DNA of 42,091 bases from positions 1-42,091 of the forward strand of contig JAIPFM010000003.1 of the NCBI GenBank assembly GCA_021736645.1, in the 5' to 3' direction. Of this stretch, positions 23,279 through 32,067 are shown piece after piece; position 1 is the first letter of the stretch; the number at the start of each line of letters is the position of its first letter. A program made the position numbers and the translations under genes. This stretch comes from Phycisphaerae bacterium (GTDB taxonomy: Bacteria > Planctomycetota > Phycisphaerae > Sedimentisphaerales > Anaerobacaceae). Below the pieces are notes generated by a model that was given only the letters and a program-made list of their open reading frames with translations, was not told where the DNA came from and searched no databases.

Positions 23279-24058
23279 TCACGCCTTGACAATCGAAGAG
23301 TGCGAGGCATCAAACATGCGTACAGAGCCTCGATCCAGTTGAAGAATAAGACCCTGCCGCGGGTCAATGCCAATACAGTGACCGTGGTAAATGTTGTTGT
23401 GGCACGCCACCCCAATTCTCTGTCCCAGGAGCATACTGGATCTTTCCCAGGCACTGACCACAGTGTCCACCTGATCACGCGCCCGATCGAGCCAGACATC
23501 CAGACTGGAAAAGACTCGACGAGCCAGACGGGTTCTGTCCGTGCGCGTCCGGAGTGCCCTGTCCAGACTCGTGGCCTGGGTCTGAAGTGTTTCAGGGAAA
23601 TCCTGCATCCGTTGATGGCAGTTGATGCCCAGCCCCAGGACAAAGGCCTGATGTGTGGGCCACTGACGCGACTCCAATAACATGCCGGCCACCTTCCTGG
23701 GGCCAATGAGAATGTCATTGGGCCATTTAATGCGAGCCAGTGGCCCGATGGCTTCTGCCACGGCCACTGCGCTGACCAGAGACAAACACTCCGGTTTGAG
23801 GTCAGTCTGGATCAAGACAATAGAGCACAACAGGCTCTGCCCGTGCCCGCTGATCCAGGTGTGACCGGTTCGCCCTCGCCCGTGCAGTTGCTTTTCTGCA
23901 CAGACCACGAGCCCATGGTTCTTCGCATTTCGGCTGTATTCTGCGGCGATGTCATTGGTGCTGAATGTGCTGTCAAACACCAGAACCCTGTGTCCGATCT
24001 CCGGCGCCCGGCAGCCCAGAGACAACAGGTCCGGGTCAAGTGTTTCAGTGGGCTTCAT
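23279..24058 (-). CDS. birA: biotin--[acetyl-CoA-carboxylase] ligase BirA (no HTH domain)
   Basis: The 259-residue enzyme consists of the catalytic and C-terminal domains only, i.e. a group I ligase without repressor function. It shows STFSTNDIAAE near residue 31, the biotinyl-AMP loop GRGRTG (60-65; usually GRGRxGR, here followed by His), WISGHGQSLLCSIVL, the KWPND signature (111-115) and VLGLGINCH. The C-terminal beta domain contains GHCIGIDPRQGLILQLDRGS. It activates biotin with ATP and attaches it to biotin carboxyl carrier protein in the cytosol. It starts three bases after the nadC stop, so nadC and birA form an operon. Its TGA stop abuts the mnmE stop with no gap. Confidence 0.95.
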   Translation of the reverse strand: MKPTETLDPDLLSLGCRAPEIGHRVLVFDSTFSTNDIAAEYSRNAKNHGLVVCAEKQLHGRGRTGHTWISGHGQSLLCSIVLIQTDLKPECLSLVSAVAVAEAIGPLARIKWPNDILIGPRKVAGMLLESRQWPTHQAFVLGLGINCHQRMQDFPETLQTQATSLDRALRTRTDRTRLARRVFSSLDVWLDRARDQVDTVVSAWERSSMLLGQRIGVACHNNIYHGHCIGIDPRQGLILQLDRGSVRMFDASHSSIVKA

Positions 24059-24061
24059 GCG

Positions 24062-24934
24062 TCACCTGTCCAGGGCAATGTCCACGGCAGCAGCAGAGTG
24101 CGTGATGGCCCCCACGGCAATGCGGTCAATGCCTGTGCTGGCCACCACCCCGATATTGTCCAGCGTGATTCCGCCGGAGGCCTCCAGCAGGGGTTTCTTG
24201 TTTTTGCCGCAGATCTCATTTCGCATCTTGACAGCATGCTGCAGTTGCCACTGGCCCATGTTGTCCAGCAGGACAATATCAATGCCAGGCACTTCAAGCA
24301 CATGGTTGAGCTGATCGTCTACATGGTCCACCTCAACTGCCACAAATTTGACGTGCTTCACATTACGCGCCTCCTCCACGAGTTGGGCCAGGCGCTTCTG
24401 TATGTGATCGCCAAATTCTGCGAAGTGGTTGTCTTTGATCATGATGCCATCGTACAGCCCGATCCTGTGGTTGAAGCCCCCGCCGCATCGCACTGCATAC
24501 TTTTCGAGGATTCGCCACCCTGGCAGGGTCTTGCGCGTGTCGTAGATTCTCGCCTTGGTGCCCTTGATCGCCTGGACATATTTCTGCGTGGTCGTGGAAA
24601 TACCGCACAAACGCTGCAGAAAGTTGAGGATCACGCGCTCTGCACTGAGCATGGGCACCAGAGGGCCTCGCACGGTGGCAAGTCGCTGACCAATATGGGC
24701 GGGTTTGGCATCTTCAACGTGCAGCACAATCGACAATCGCGGATCATACCGTTTCAAGATGGTTTCGGCAATGCCCAAGCCGCAAACGATGATTTCTTCA
24801 CGTGAGACAAAATGGGCCTCAGCCTGCACATCGTCCTTAAACAACAGCTCACTGGTGACGTCGCCGCGCCCCAGATCCTCTTGAATCGCCATATCGATGA
24901 GCGGGGCGATTTTTTGAACATCTAGTTTTTTCAT
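24062..24934 (-). CDS. nadC: nicotinate-nucleotide pyrophosphorylase (carboxylating), quinolinate phosphoribosyltransferase
   Basis: The 290-residue protein is a full-length NadC: EDLGRGDVTSE (about 19-29), ERVILNFLQRLCGIST, the DTRKTLPGWRILEKYAV block with R134 and K135, then GGGFNHRIGLYDGIMIKDNH (151-170), VEVD, LLDN, and LLEASGGITLDNI near the end. These residues bind quinolinate and PRPP and produce nicotinate mononucleotide, CO2 and pyrophosphate in de novo NAD synthesis. It precedes birA by three bases. No nadA or nadB is in the window, so the pathway genes are scattered. The gene sits about 860 bases from the mnmE end on the opposite strand, with the second 160-bp element beginning 99 bases upstream of it. 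Confidence 0.97.
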   Translation of the reverse strand: MKKLDVQKIAPLIDMAIQEDLGRGDVTSELLFKDDVQAEAHFVSREEIIVCGLGIAETILKRYDPRLSIVLHVEDAKPAHIGQRLATVRGPLVPMLSAERVILNFLQRLCGISTTTQKYVQAIKGTKARIYDTRKTLPGWRILEKYAVRCGGGFNHRIGLYDGIMIKDNHFAEFGDHIQKRLAQLVEEARNVKHVKFVAVEVDHVDDQLNHVLEVPGIDIVLLDNMGQWQLQHAVKMRNEICGKNKKPLLEASGGITLDNIGVVASTGIDRIAVGAITHSAAAVDIALDR

Positions 24935-25033
24935 AGGTCCAGTCTATTTCAGTCGTTAACACAATTTTGGTCATCGTACGGGAAATAGGCTGATTCGTCA
25001 AAAGGAAAATCGCCGGATTGGGTCTCCGGGCGC

Positions 25034-25193
25034 TAGTGCTTTGTCCCAGGAATAATGTGGGATTATCTCGTAGTGCCAGTATGAAAGATGCAGGGAAGAC
25101 GCCGCAGGTCCCCCGGGGATCGAGGATTTCTGACGCCGCAGGTTTTGTGCTGCCACAAGAGAGAACCGACAGAATAACTGGGACACAGCACTA
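25034..25193 (+). mobile_element. 160-bp MITE-like element, copy 2, at the stop codon of the subtilase gene
   Basis: This copy has the cleaner ends: TAGTGCTTTGTCCCAG on the left and CTGGGACACAGCACTA on the right, i.e. inverted repeats of 16 bases with one mismatch. The imperfect symmetry extends outward through CTAG and one or two flanking bases. Both junctions show CTAG (25033-25036 and 25191-25194), as expected for TA duplication at a CTAG target. Inside, GACGCCGCAGGT occurs twice (near 25097 and 25131) and a GGTCCCCCGGGGATC palindrome lies between. It is the same length and orientation as copy 1 at 1392-1551. No ORF worth naming is present; a 62-codon minus-strand frame is an accident of the repeat. 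Confidence 0.82.
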
Positions 25194-27095
25194 GCGTTGG
25201 GGAATGTCCAGATCTCCGGGATTCAGTGATCCGTCGATATCACCGGGCGTGATCACCTGCTCGCTGATCAGAGGGACGTCGGAAATCAGGGAATACCATT
25301 GCACCGGCGTGGTCAGTCGTTTTTTCTTTCGAACCTGGATGGTATAGGCCCCTGGCTCCGGGAGATGTAGTATGATCTGCTCTACATTGTCGATTACATT
25401 GTCCCCTGTGATCGCACCCTTTTCAGGGGTCGATGGATTGAGCATGAATGGCATAAAGGTTGTCTGGTCCTTCACCACACGAAGATCCAGATCATGCACC
25501 AGGGTGGGCCTGCGATAATCGTAGCGGTCCGTGGCAGGACCGCGGGGGTCCGTCCAGCACAAAGTGAATGTCACGTCATCCGGTTCGGTCAACGTCACGG
25601 AGTAGGTATGCGACTCACCGCCGGTATTGTCCAGTCTGGCCTCGATCATGTACAGGCCGTCAGTGGCCAAAGACTGCGCACGCATCAATTGAGCCGCCTC
25701 ATACACATTGATCAGACCCCAGCCTGTCTGATAATCGGGCCCTGGCAGATGAAGATCGTCTGCCGTGTGCAGCAGCAAACCCTTCAGCGTACTGGCACGC
25801 ATGGCCTGTCGTTTAAACAAGCGTTCATAATACTGCACCAACAACAGGGCAGAACCGCTGGCACTTGGACAGGAAAAGCTGGTACCGCTGACCCGGGCAT
25901 ACGAGGTGACCGTTTTGGCAGCGGTTGTATACAGGCCATTGCCTTGTGCTACCAGGTCCGGTTTGACGCGGCCGTCATCCGTGGGGCCAAATGCCGAGTA
26001 GGCCGTGACGCTCGTGTCTTCCAGGTCTCTGGCCCTGATGCCCGGACCTGCGGCCTCTGTAATCGCACCTACAGTGACCACGTTCTTGGCCACGGCACTG
26101 CTGTGAAGCGTGTCGTATCCATTTTTGACGTCACCGTCACCCAGGGGACACGTGCTGTCAAATTTCTTGTTGCGCCATTCTTGACGGCCCTGCACCACGC
26201 TCGAATAGTAGACACGCGCCCCTTGCAGGGGATTGTCGCTGCGGTCATTGCCAGCAGCAAAGAAGGCCAGGAAATAGGGTGCGTTCCATGCCAGTTCATC
26301 GATTTCAGCAGTCCGCAGGCTGTATTGGCCAAAGGCCGGTTCAATGGAGGCGGCATTGTTCCACTCAGCCATCCAGTACCAACCATACTTGCCGGACAGG
26401 TTCGTGTAGGACCAGCCTGTGGAGACGCCGTATGAATGGTTGGAAATGTAAATCGTGTACGGTTCATTGGGATAGGAGGCTGCCACAGCAGCCATCTCGC
26501 TCAGGTCATTGTCCCAACTGTAGGCTTCGATCTGGGCATTGGGCGCCATGCCCATGGCCTCGAGGTTCAGGCCAATGGCGCCAATCGTACCTGCCACATT
26601 CGTGGCGTGAGCACTGATATCTACGCTTTCCCAAAGTGTGATGCGCGGCACAGAAGATTCAAACTCCTGATGCGCGGCCAAAGGCATATTCTGATCCCAA
26701 ATACCTATGGTCACCCCGGTGCCGTCCAGATCAAAGTCCAGAGACTCCTGCAAGACCGAGGCGCCTGAGATGAGGGCGGCATTGTGATTAAATGTGGTGA
26801 AGTAAACAGGCCGATCATCCAGCACGTCCATCAACTGCATGGCCGTGCCATCAAACAGCTGCGAATAGACGGGTATGCGCTGCTTCTGAGCCCAGCGGCG
26901 AGCGCGGATTCGGGCTTGCTCGGCACTGAAAGCCAGCCTGAAAACCGTTTCAGAACGGAGTTTCCCGGGCCTCAACGCTGGCGCAGGTTCTGAGGGAGTC
27001 GCTGGATATGAGAAACCAGGAAGCATCACAGACAGGCAGACAAACGTCATCATGCTCCGCCGAATCACCCAACCCAGATGTCTATTTTCTTTCAT
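25191..27095 (-). CDS. secreted subtilisin-like serine protease (peptidase S8)
   Basis: The 634-residue protein has a basic N-terminus and hydrophobic stretch (about 15-32) forming a signal peptide, then a propeptide-like region to about 115. In the catalytic domain D134 lies in IGIWDQN, H163 in SAHATNVAGTIG, the oxyanion N283 in FAAGND and the nucleophile S406 in SGTSFSCPSASG. A beta-sandwich after residue 480 (GESHTYSVTLTEPDDVTFTL ... ILHLPEPGAYTIQVRKKK) resembles the P-domain-like region of extracellular subtilases. It should act outside the cytosol. The end, PGDIDGSLNPGDLDIPQR, looks like the beginning of a dockerin-like calcium-binding repeat that then stops at the 160-bp element, so the C-terminus may be shortened. 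ATGs at 27053/27050, behind CGGAG, are alternative starts but shorten the signal peptide. Confidence 0.92.
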   Translation of the reverse strand: MKENRHLGWVIRRSMMTFVCLSVMLPGFSYPATPSEPAPALRPGKLRSETVFRLAFSAEQARIRARRWAQKQRIPVYSQLFDGTAMQLMDVLDDRPVYFTTFNHNAALISGASVLQESLDFDLDGTGVTIGIWDQNMPLAAHQEFESSVPRITLWESVDISAHATNVAGTIGAIGLNLEAMGMAPNAQIEAYSWDNDLSEMAAVAASYPNEPYTIYISNHSYGVSTGWSYTNLSGKYGWYWMAEWNNAASIEPAFGQYSLRTAEIDELAWNAPYFLAFFAAGNDRSDNPLQGARVYYSSVVQGRQEWRNKKFDSTCPLGDGDVKNGYDTLHSSAVAKNVVTVGAITEAAGPGIRARDLEDTSVTAYSAFGPTDDGRVKPDLVAQGNGLYTTAAKTVTSYARVSGTSFSCPSASGSALLLVQYYERLFKRQAMRASTLKGLLLHTADDLHLPGPDYQTGWGLINVYEAAQLMRAQSLATDGLYMIEARLDNTGGESHTYSVTLTEPDDVTFTLCWTDPRGPATDRYDYRRPTLVHDLDLRVVKDQTTFMPFMLNPSTPEKGAITGDNVIDNVEQIILHLPEPGAYTIQVRKKKRLTTPVQWYSLISDVPLISEQVITPGDIDGSLNPGDLDIPQR

Positions 27096-27289
27096 ATCTT
27101 AGAATCCCCATATCCTGGAAACATTGTATAGTATATCAAAAACCTGGCTCCAGAGTTCAACCAATCCTTGTTGAATATGGATAATTCTTGGACGTGTACG
27201 ACGTGGGGCGATATCCCATGACCCGATTGCAGGCACTCCTGAGTTGTGTTATGCTCTGACTCGATGGATTGACTGTGCAGGAGATGCTT

Positions 27290-28282
27290 ATGTATATCAA
27301 TGCTGTGACGAGCTCCATGGGTGCATGGCGCACCTTGAATCAACATCATCGCCGTAATTATCGTGAACTGGAAAAAGCGCTGGGCAAGCTGACCTACAGG
27401 AAGCCGGAACATGACAGTGAAACCTCGGTGGGACTCCTGCATCAGGACCTCAATCTGCAGATGGAGAACCAGGCCTGGGACATCGGCAAACAGATCAGCC
27501 TGAAAACCGGTAGACGCACATTCTTCACCATCGACTTTCTCAAGGATGGCATCGCAGGCAAGCTCATTCTGGGAAAACAGGCCTTTGTCCTGAGCAGCCT
27601 TCTGGCCCATTTCCCCCTGTGTGTGCAGATTCACAGCGTGGACCTCGGGATCGTGCTGCTTCCCATGCACTCATTCCGGGAACACCTGCCCAAGGGGATT
27701 TCCGATTATGAATTTGTCTGTAAGGTGGTCCAGGAACTGCCGTCTGCCCTGATCAAATACCCCTTCCTGATAGTCGGTTTTTCCGAACACAAAACCCCTG
27801 TGGAGGTGTGTGAAATCACGTCTGAGCTGGATGAACTGCTCATGCGCCGCGTGGGGTATACGCTCAGTGAAATGCTCCTGCTGGGAGAAAAACCCAACTA
27901 TGATTTCAAAGTCGCCATGCCGCAGCACACAGAGAAGATTACCAAGGAGGTCTGTGCCATGGCCAATATACAGGGCGGCGGGGTTCTCCTGTTTGGCGTG
28001 AGTGACGATGGAGAAGTGGTAGGCATGGACCCTGATTCCCTGGATCTGATAAAACTTCGAATCACCACCTCTGCGCGCAACCTGTGCGATCCCATCCCAA
28101 GCTTTGATTTCTTTTCAGTCCCCATTGCCGAGGACCCGGATCGCATGATTCTGGTGTGTCAGGTTGACGAACTCACACGCAAGCCCTGCCTGGTACATGG
28201 TCGGGCCTACCTCCGAACCGGCCCGTCCGCTCAAGTGGCAGATTCAGAGGAAATCCGTCGCATGGTTCTTTCCGGCCCGTAA
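27290..28282 (+). CDS. AlbA_2-domain (Schlafen-like putative nucleic-acid-binding) protein with unknown N-terminal domain
   Basis: The 330-residue protein has a C-terminal AlbA_2 domain (about residues 193-328): LLLGEKPNYDFKVAM, then ITKEVCAMANIQGGGVLLFG with VSDDGEVVGMD. Later come ILVCQVDELTRKPCLVHGRA and YLRTG. This is the fold found in Schlafen-type and RecG-like-helicase-annotated transcription factors; E200/K207-type residues of the first helix-strand are present. The preceding 190 residues (RRTFFTIDFLKDGIAGKLIL ... VVQELPSALIKYPF) form a domain I do not recognise, with a repeated FLI/ELP pattern. There is no helicase part. The ATG at 27290 lies six bases after CAGGAG (27278-27283); the ATG at 27284 and TTG at 27269 do not fit. 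It is divergent from the subtilase. Confidence 0.75.
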   Translation: MYINAVTSSMGAWRTLNQHHRRNYRELEKALGKLTYRKPEHDSETSVGLLHQDLNLQMENQAWDIGKQISLKTGRRTFFTIDFLKDGIAGKLILGKQAFVLSSLLAHFPLCVQIHSVDLGIVLLPMHSFREHLPKGISDYEFVCKVVQELPSALIKYPFLIVGFSEHKTPVEVCEITSELDELLMRRVGYTLSEMLLLGEKPNYDFKVAMPQHTEKITKEVCAMANIQGGGVLLFGVSDDGEVVGMDPDSLDLIKLRITTSARNLCDPIPSFDFFSVPIAEDPDRMILVCQVDELTRKPCLVHGRAYLRTGPSAQVADSEEIRRMVLSGP

Positions 28283-28323
28283 CACCCACGGATCGGCAAA
28301 CCATTGAAGCCCGAGCCCCCTCT

Positions 28324-30915
28324 TCATGACTTGATCTTGAAGGCTGCCACGACTGTATCCTGAGACAGGACCCCGTCTTGCAGGACCTTGACGCGGACTT
28401 CCTGCTGCCCGGCCTGGTCCAGCTTGATGGGGTCCTGATACACCTGGGACTGCACCGTAGGCTCTGATCCATCCAGCGTGTAGTACAGGGTCATTCCCTG
28501 ATCAGGGCACGCGATGGTGACAGCGAGAGGCCCGGTATAGAAGCCCGCCTTGTCAGGTGTCTTTGTACCCGGGCTGAGCATGGGCAATCCCAATCCAGAG
28601 GGCAATAGCCACTGACAATCACCAGTAGTCCAGGGATTGCCCCTGTACAGCAGGCCTGCATAACACTCTCGAAAGAACTTTATTTTTCCTGTCAGAACCT
28701 GTTCCCAGACCTTGGTGTCCGTAGACATGTACGCTGCCACAGTGGCATCCCGCCATATCAATCTGAAATAGACAGGGTCATTTGAACGTTTTTCCTCCTG
28801 TTGATACGTGAATTCCCCCCACGTCTGCTCACTGGGCTTGATGAGGCCTGCGATCTTTCCTTCGGACAGTCCTACTCCGGCCCGACGAGAGATATCATCC
28901 AGTGTATTGGTGATCATCAAGGCAATATCATGGCCTGCCCTGATCCCGGGAATCCGGCACATGAGATCCGCGGCCTTGGAAATGGGCTGAAACACAAAGG
29001 TCCCCTGCTTCTGATTGACCTGGCGCTCAACCGGTTGAGTGCCAAAGGTGAACGTATCACCGGCACAACGGACTGTGACTGCACGCTGGACATTTCCCAC
29101 TGCAGTGACAGCCCAGTCCTTGGGCAGCCTGTCTTCTTCTTTTGTCACCAGCAACTTGATCTGCTTGCCCGTATACCCACCTGTCCCATCAGAAAATATG
29201 AGATGGACCTGGTAGATTTTATCCTGATCCGTGGATGGGATGGTGGCCGTGAATCGCCCCTGCTCAATCACGCCTATTTCACCGGCCCGGCGCAAGATCG
29301 TCACAGGAAACCCTTCCGGGTCGCGGGCAGTCAGGTCCATGGACACGGTCTGACCCGGAAGACACCGCACGGCATCCCCATCCCCTGGTACACCAAGATC
29401 CACAATGGGACGAAGGTTCACAGTCACTGGCAGGTGCTTCAATCCCAGTGCATTAATCCTCGCACGCACGTCTTCAGGCAGCTCGCGCATGGCGGCATAG
29501 TCGTCTGCCTCATTTTCGCCTGGCCAGTAGAAATTAATGAACACGGGATTGCTGGGCACGGCCTCGCCGTTGTAAGCCGTGCAGATCACTGGAATGCGTC
29601 CCTTGGGCAGTTTCGGATCATGCGTCACGCGGATGAGATATATGCCGGGTGCTTCCTGTACGATGGAGACGTTCTTCTGATTGGGATACAGGGTCTGGCA
29701 CTTGAAACTAAGCGTCTTATGCTGCAGGTCATAGCTCTTGTTAAGGTTGATCCTGGCCTCCAGGGTCTCCCCCGGTTCGCCCCAAATTCGTATCTGGGTC
29801 AGAGAGAGGCATTTGACATGCCTGGCCAGACGTACCTGGTCAGTGACTGTCTCGGCACCCTGCTTCACCTGGAAACTCAGGAGTCTGGCCACTGCCACGG
29901 GCGGCGCCACCACAAGCGAGCTCGCCATACCCATCATGGTCTGGAGGTGAAGTGCCTCATTATAGCCATGATAGACGACATTGGCCGGGCAGTAATGGGC
30001 ATGCGAAGGCGTGCCATTTGAGCTGTACACAGGACGATGACGCAGTTCATGCTCATAAGGAAGGGTCTGGCCCCGGGCATCCGCATAGGGCAGGGCCGCC
30101 TTGAAGATCGTGAGCAGGGCTATGGCATAGGCGCCGTGCTTCTTCAACAGATCCTTGGTGGTGCGCGGCATACAGGCCCCTGCCACCATCATCTTGTAGA
30201 TCGCATGCACCTCACTGCCGGATTGACCCAGCGAATGGTAGGAGTGGGCAAAGAGCCCGTCATACAGGTCTGTCACCTTGTCCTCATCGCCGTCACTGTA
30301 GGAGGCATGAGACGGGGTGGCGCGGATGCAGTTGGCAAAAAAGAAATAACGCTCTGTATTGAGGTTGTTGAACACATCATCCACCATGGCACGCCCGCGA
30401 TCCGCATAGGACTGGCTCGTGAAGTTCACTCCAAGTTCCAGGAGCGTTTGCACGTCCCGGGCAGTCTTCATGGCACCACCGTCAATAAACTGGTCCCTGG
30501 GAGAACTCAAACGGGTGTGATGCGCATCCAGACTCATATAACAGTCATCCCAGAAACCCGACACCAGGCTTCGGCCCAGGGGTTCCAAGGTCACGTCATC
30601 AGAACCCTTTTTCAAAATGATCGGATACCTTCGCAGCACCGCTGGCGGGGGCTGAAATGTGCCCTTGACACTCGGTTTGTCCAGGGTGACAGGAGAGGGA
30701 TCAACGGCCCATAGCTTCCACGCGGGATCCGCGTAGTAGGGATTCATGATGGTGCGTGCCACATCGTCCGGCAGAGGCACCAGCCTGGCCAGAACCTGGG
30801 CAATCCTGGGATCTTGGGATGGCGGTTCCTCTGCACCGGCGCCCTTTACAGCGGTTGCAGCCAGACACGCTGCCAGCAGGCACAGAGTCAACCTTTGTCT
30901 TTGAGGGTCTGTCAT
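28324..30915 (-). CDS. large secreted protein with C-terminal chitobiase/HexA-type beta-sandwich domain
   Basis: The 863-residue protein has a classical signal peptide (LTLCLLAACLAATAVKGAGA, about 9-28). The middle region contains many His, Tyr and Trp residues (residues 100-360, e.g. CYMSLDAHHTRLSSPRDQFI and SNGTPSHAHYCPANVVYHGY) with no family I can name. Ig-like strands follow around 370-600, one concanavalin-like stretch near 690 (YFRLIWRDATVAAYMSTD), and a CHB_HEX_C-type domain near 790-860 (GFYTGPLAVTIACPDQGMTL, YYTLDGSEPT). The N-terminal part may be catalytic, given its density of His, Asp and Glu, but I cannot assign an activity. AAAGGA precedes the ATG. It lies 70 bases downstream of nrnA on the same strand. 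Confidence 0.75.
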   Translation of the reverse strand: MTDPQRQRLTLCLLAACLAATAVKGAGAEEPPSQDPRIAQVLARLVPLPDDVARTIMNPYYADPAWKLWAVDPSPVTLDKPSVKGTFQPPPAVLRRYPIILKKGSDDVTLEPLGRSLVSGFWDDCYMSLDAHHTRLSSPRDQFIDGGAMKTARDVQTLLELGVNFTSQSYADRGRAMVDDVFNNLNTERYFFFANCIRATPSHASYSDGDEDKVTDLYDGLFAHSYHSLGQSGSEVHAIYKMMVAGACMPRTTKDLLKKHGAYAIALLTIFKAALPYADARGQTLPYEHELRHRPVYSSNGTPSHAHYCPANVVYHGYNEALHLQTMMGMASSLVVAPPVAVARLLSFQVKQGAETVTDQVRLARHVKCLSLTQIRIWGEPGETLEARINLNKSYDLQHKTLSFKCQTLYPNQKNVSIVQEAPGIYLIRVTHDPKLPKGRIPVICTAYNGEAVPSNPVFINFYWPGENEADDYAAMRELPEDVRARINALGLKHLPVTVNLRPIVDLGVPGDGDAVRCLPGQTVSMDLTARDPEGFPVTILRRAGEIGVIEQGRFTATIPSTDQDKIYQVHLIFSDGTGGYTGKQIKLLVTKEEDRLPKDWAVTAVGNVQRAVTVRCAGDTFTFGTQPVERQVNQKQGTFVFQPISKAADLMCRIPGIRAGHDIALMITNTLDDISRRAGVGLSEGKIAGLIKPSEQTWGEFTYQQEEKRSNDPVYFRLIWRDATVAAYMSTDTKVWEQVLTGKIKFFRECYAGLLYRGNPWTTGDCQWLLPSGLGLPMLSPGTKTPDKAGFYTGPLAVTIACPDQGMTLYYTLDGSEPTVQSQVYQDPIKLDQAGQQEVRVKVLQDGVLSQDTVVAAFKIKS

Positions 30916-30985
30916 ATTTTAAAGTCCTTTCCGTGGGCTGCAAACACCGCTTTGAACTGCACGCTGATCACTGAAAACCAGGAGT

Positions 30986-31987
30986 TCAAGCCAGGAACGC
31001 CTTGAATTCTTCAATCATGGTTTTCCTGGCCTTTTCCATGGGTCCATCCAAAAAGGTGCCTGCAGCCTTTTTGTGCCCCCCGCCTCCAAACTTGCGTGCA
31101 ATGAGACTGACATCCAGGTCACTTTTGCTCCTCAAAGAACCGCGAATGCGTCCATCAGGCAGCTCCACCAGGAGTGCCGAGGCCTTGACAGAGCCGATAC
31201 GATGGCATTCGTTGATCAGGTTCTCTGTCTCTTCGTAAGCAGCGCCTGTGCGCTCAAAGTCTTGATGCGACAGATGCTGTATGGCAAACTGGTCGTGATA
31301 GAAGAGTTCCAGGGTATCCAGCATGGCCAGCGTCAACTTGAACTTGGCAAAAGAAAAGTCTTGAAACAGTTTTTCATAGATCTCATTGGGATTGGCCCCG
31401 GCATCAATGAGGTCTGCACAATCCCTGTACACGCGGCTGTTGGCGCTGCTGAACTGAAACCAGCCCGTATCCGTGGCTGCGGCCACAAACAAGGCTTCAG
31501 CCGTCTTGGCAGACAGGGGCCACCGGTTGTAGCGGATGTACTCTGCCACCAGCAGACCGGTGGCCGCAGCGTCAGGATCCACCAGTTCAACGGTGCCCAA
31601 ATGGTCGGCCGTGGCATGGTGATCAATGACCAGGACAGGCATCTCATGCTTCACGAGGAGTTCCCCAAAGTGCGATAACTGGGGCAGACTGTTGACATCC
31701 ACCAAAATAATGAGGTCCACGTCTGCATAGGCGCCCTGGCGGAGATCGGAACATTCAAGGTCATGCTTGAGCACGGGCACGGCATCGTCCAGCAGAAATT
31801 GGTACCACTGGGGCACGGGCGATAAAAGCAAAGGTACGACCTGTTTGCCCAGTTGGGTCAGCACATTGCAGATCCCCACGAGTGAGCCAATGGCATCACC
31901 ATCCGGCTTGACATGGGTTGTGACCAGGATTTTATTGGCAGTATGGATCAGGGCATTGGCCTGACCAAACAAGGCTTCATCGATCAT
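30986..31987 (-). CDS. nrnA: DHH-family phosphoesterase, NrnA-type (oligoribonuclease/pAp phosphatase)
   Basis: The 333-residue protein has both DHH and DHHA1 domains. The DHH domain carries VTTHVKPDGDAIGS (H25, D29, D31), ILVDVNS, the family triad IDHHAT (D122-H123-H124), and LFVAAATDTGWFQFSS. The DHHA1 domain ends with RSKSDLDVSLIARKFGGGGH and KKAAG (GGGGH at 301-305), the substrate-binding Gly loop. NrnA-like enzymes degrade short RNA oligomers and hydrolyse 3'-phosphoadenosine 5'-phosphate, in the cytosol, with Mn2+. The ATG at 31987 follows GAGGA by six bases; a TTG at 31999 would extend it by four residues. Length and motif order are normal for the family. Confidence 0.92.
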   Translation of the reverse strand: MIDEALFGQANALIHTANKILVTTHVKPDGDAIGSLVGICNVLTQLGKQVVPLLLSPVPQWYQFLLDDAVPVLKHDLECSDLRQGAYADVDLIILVDVNSLPQLSHFGELLVKHEMPVLVIDHHATADHLGTVELVDPDAAATGLLVAEYIRYNRWPLSAKTAEALFVAAATDTGWFQFSSANSRVYRDCADLIDAGANPNEIYEKLFQDFSFAKFKLTLAMLDTLELFYHDQFAIQHLSHQDFERTGAAYEETENLINECHRIGSVKASALLVELPDGRIRGSLRSKSDLDVSLIARKFGGGGHKKAAGTFLDGPMEKARKTMIEEFKAFLA

Positions 31988-32067
31988 AGAATTCCTCAAA
32001 GCAGGTTGTCAAAAAGGGTATTATGCGTTGACTCGGAGGCCCTGTCAAGGAGACACCAATACAACTG

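Noticed and set aside
23843..24805. 320-codon plus-strand frame over nadC and birA
   Set aside because: Antisense to two well-supported enzymes.
24998..25186. Small minus-strand ORF sharing a peptide with a frame near 1203-1580
   Set aside because: The shared peptide only reflects the 160-bp repeat being translated in the same frame; there is no SD and no codon-level evidence of a protein.
28801..30021. 406-codon plus-strand frame over the large secreted protein gene
   Set aside because: Antisense shadow: no SD, no domain, and the minus-strand product has a signal peptide and known C-terminal domain.
30935..30983. Possible third heptamer array (ACTGCAC, GCTGATC, ACTGAAA) near the nrnA stop
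   Set aside because: Only three or four weak units; within chance for this composition.
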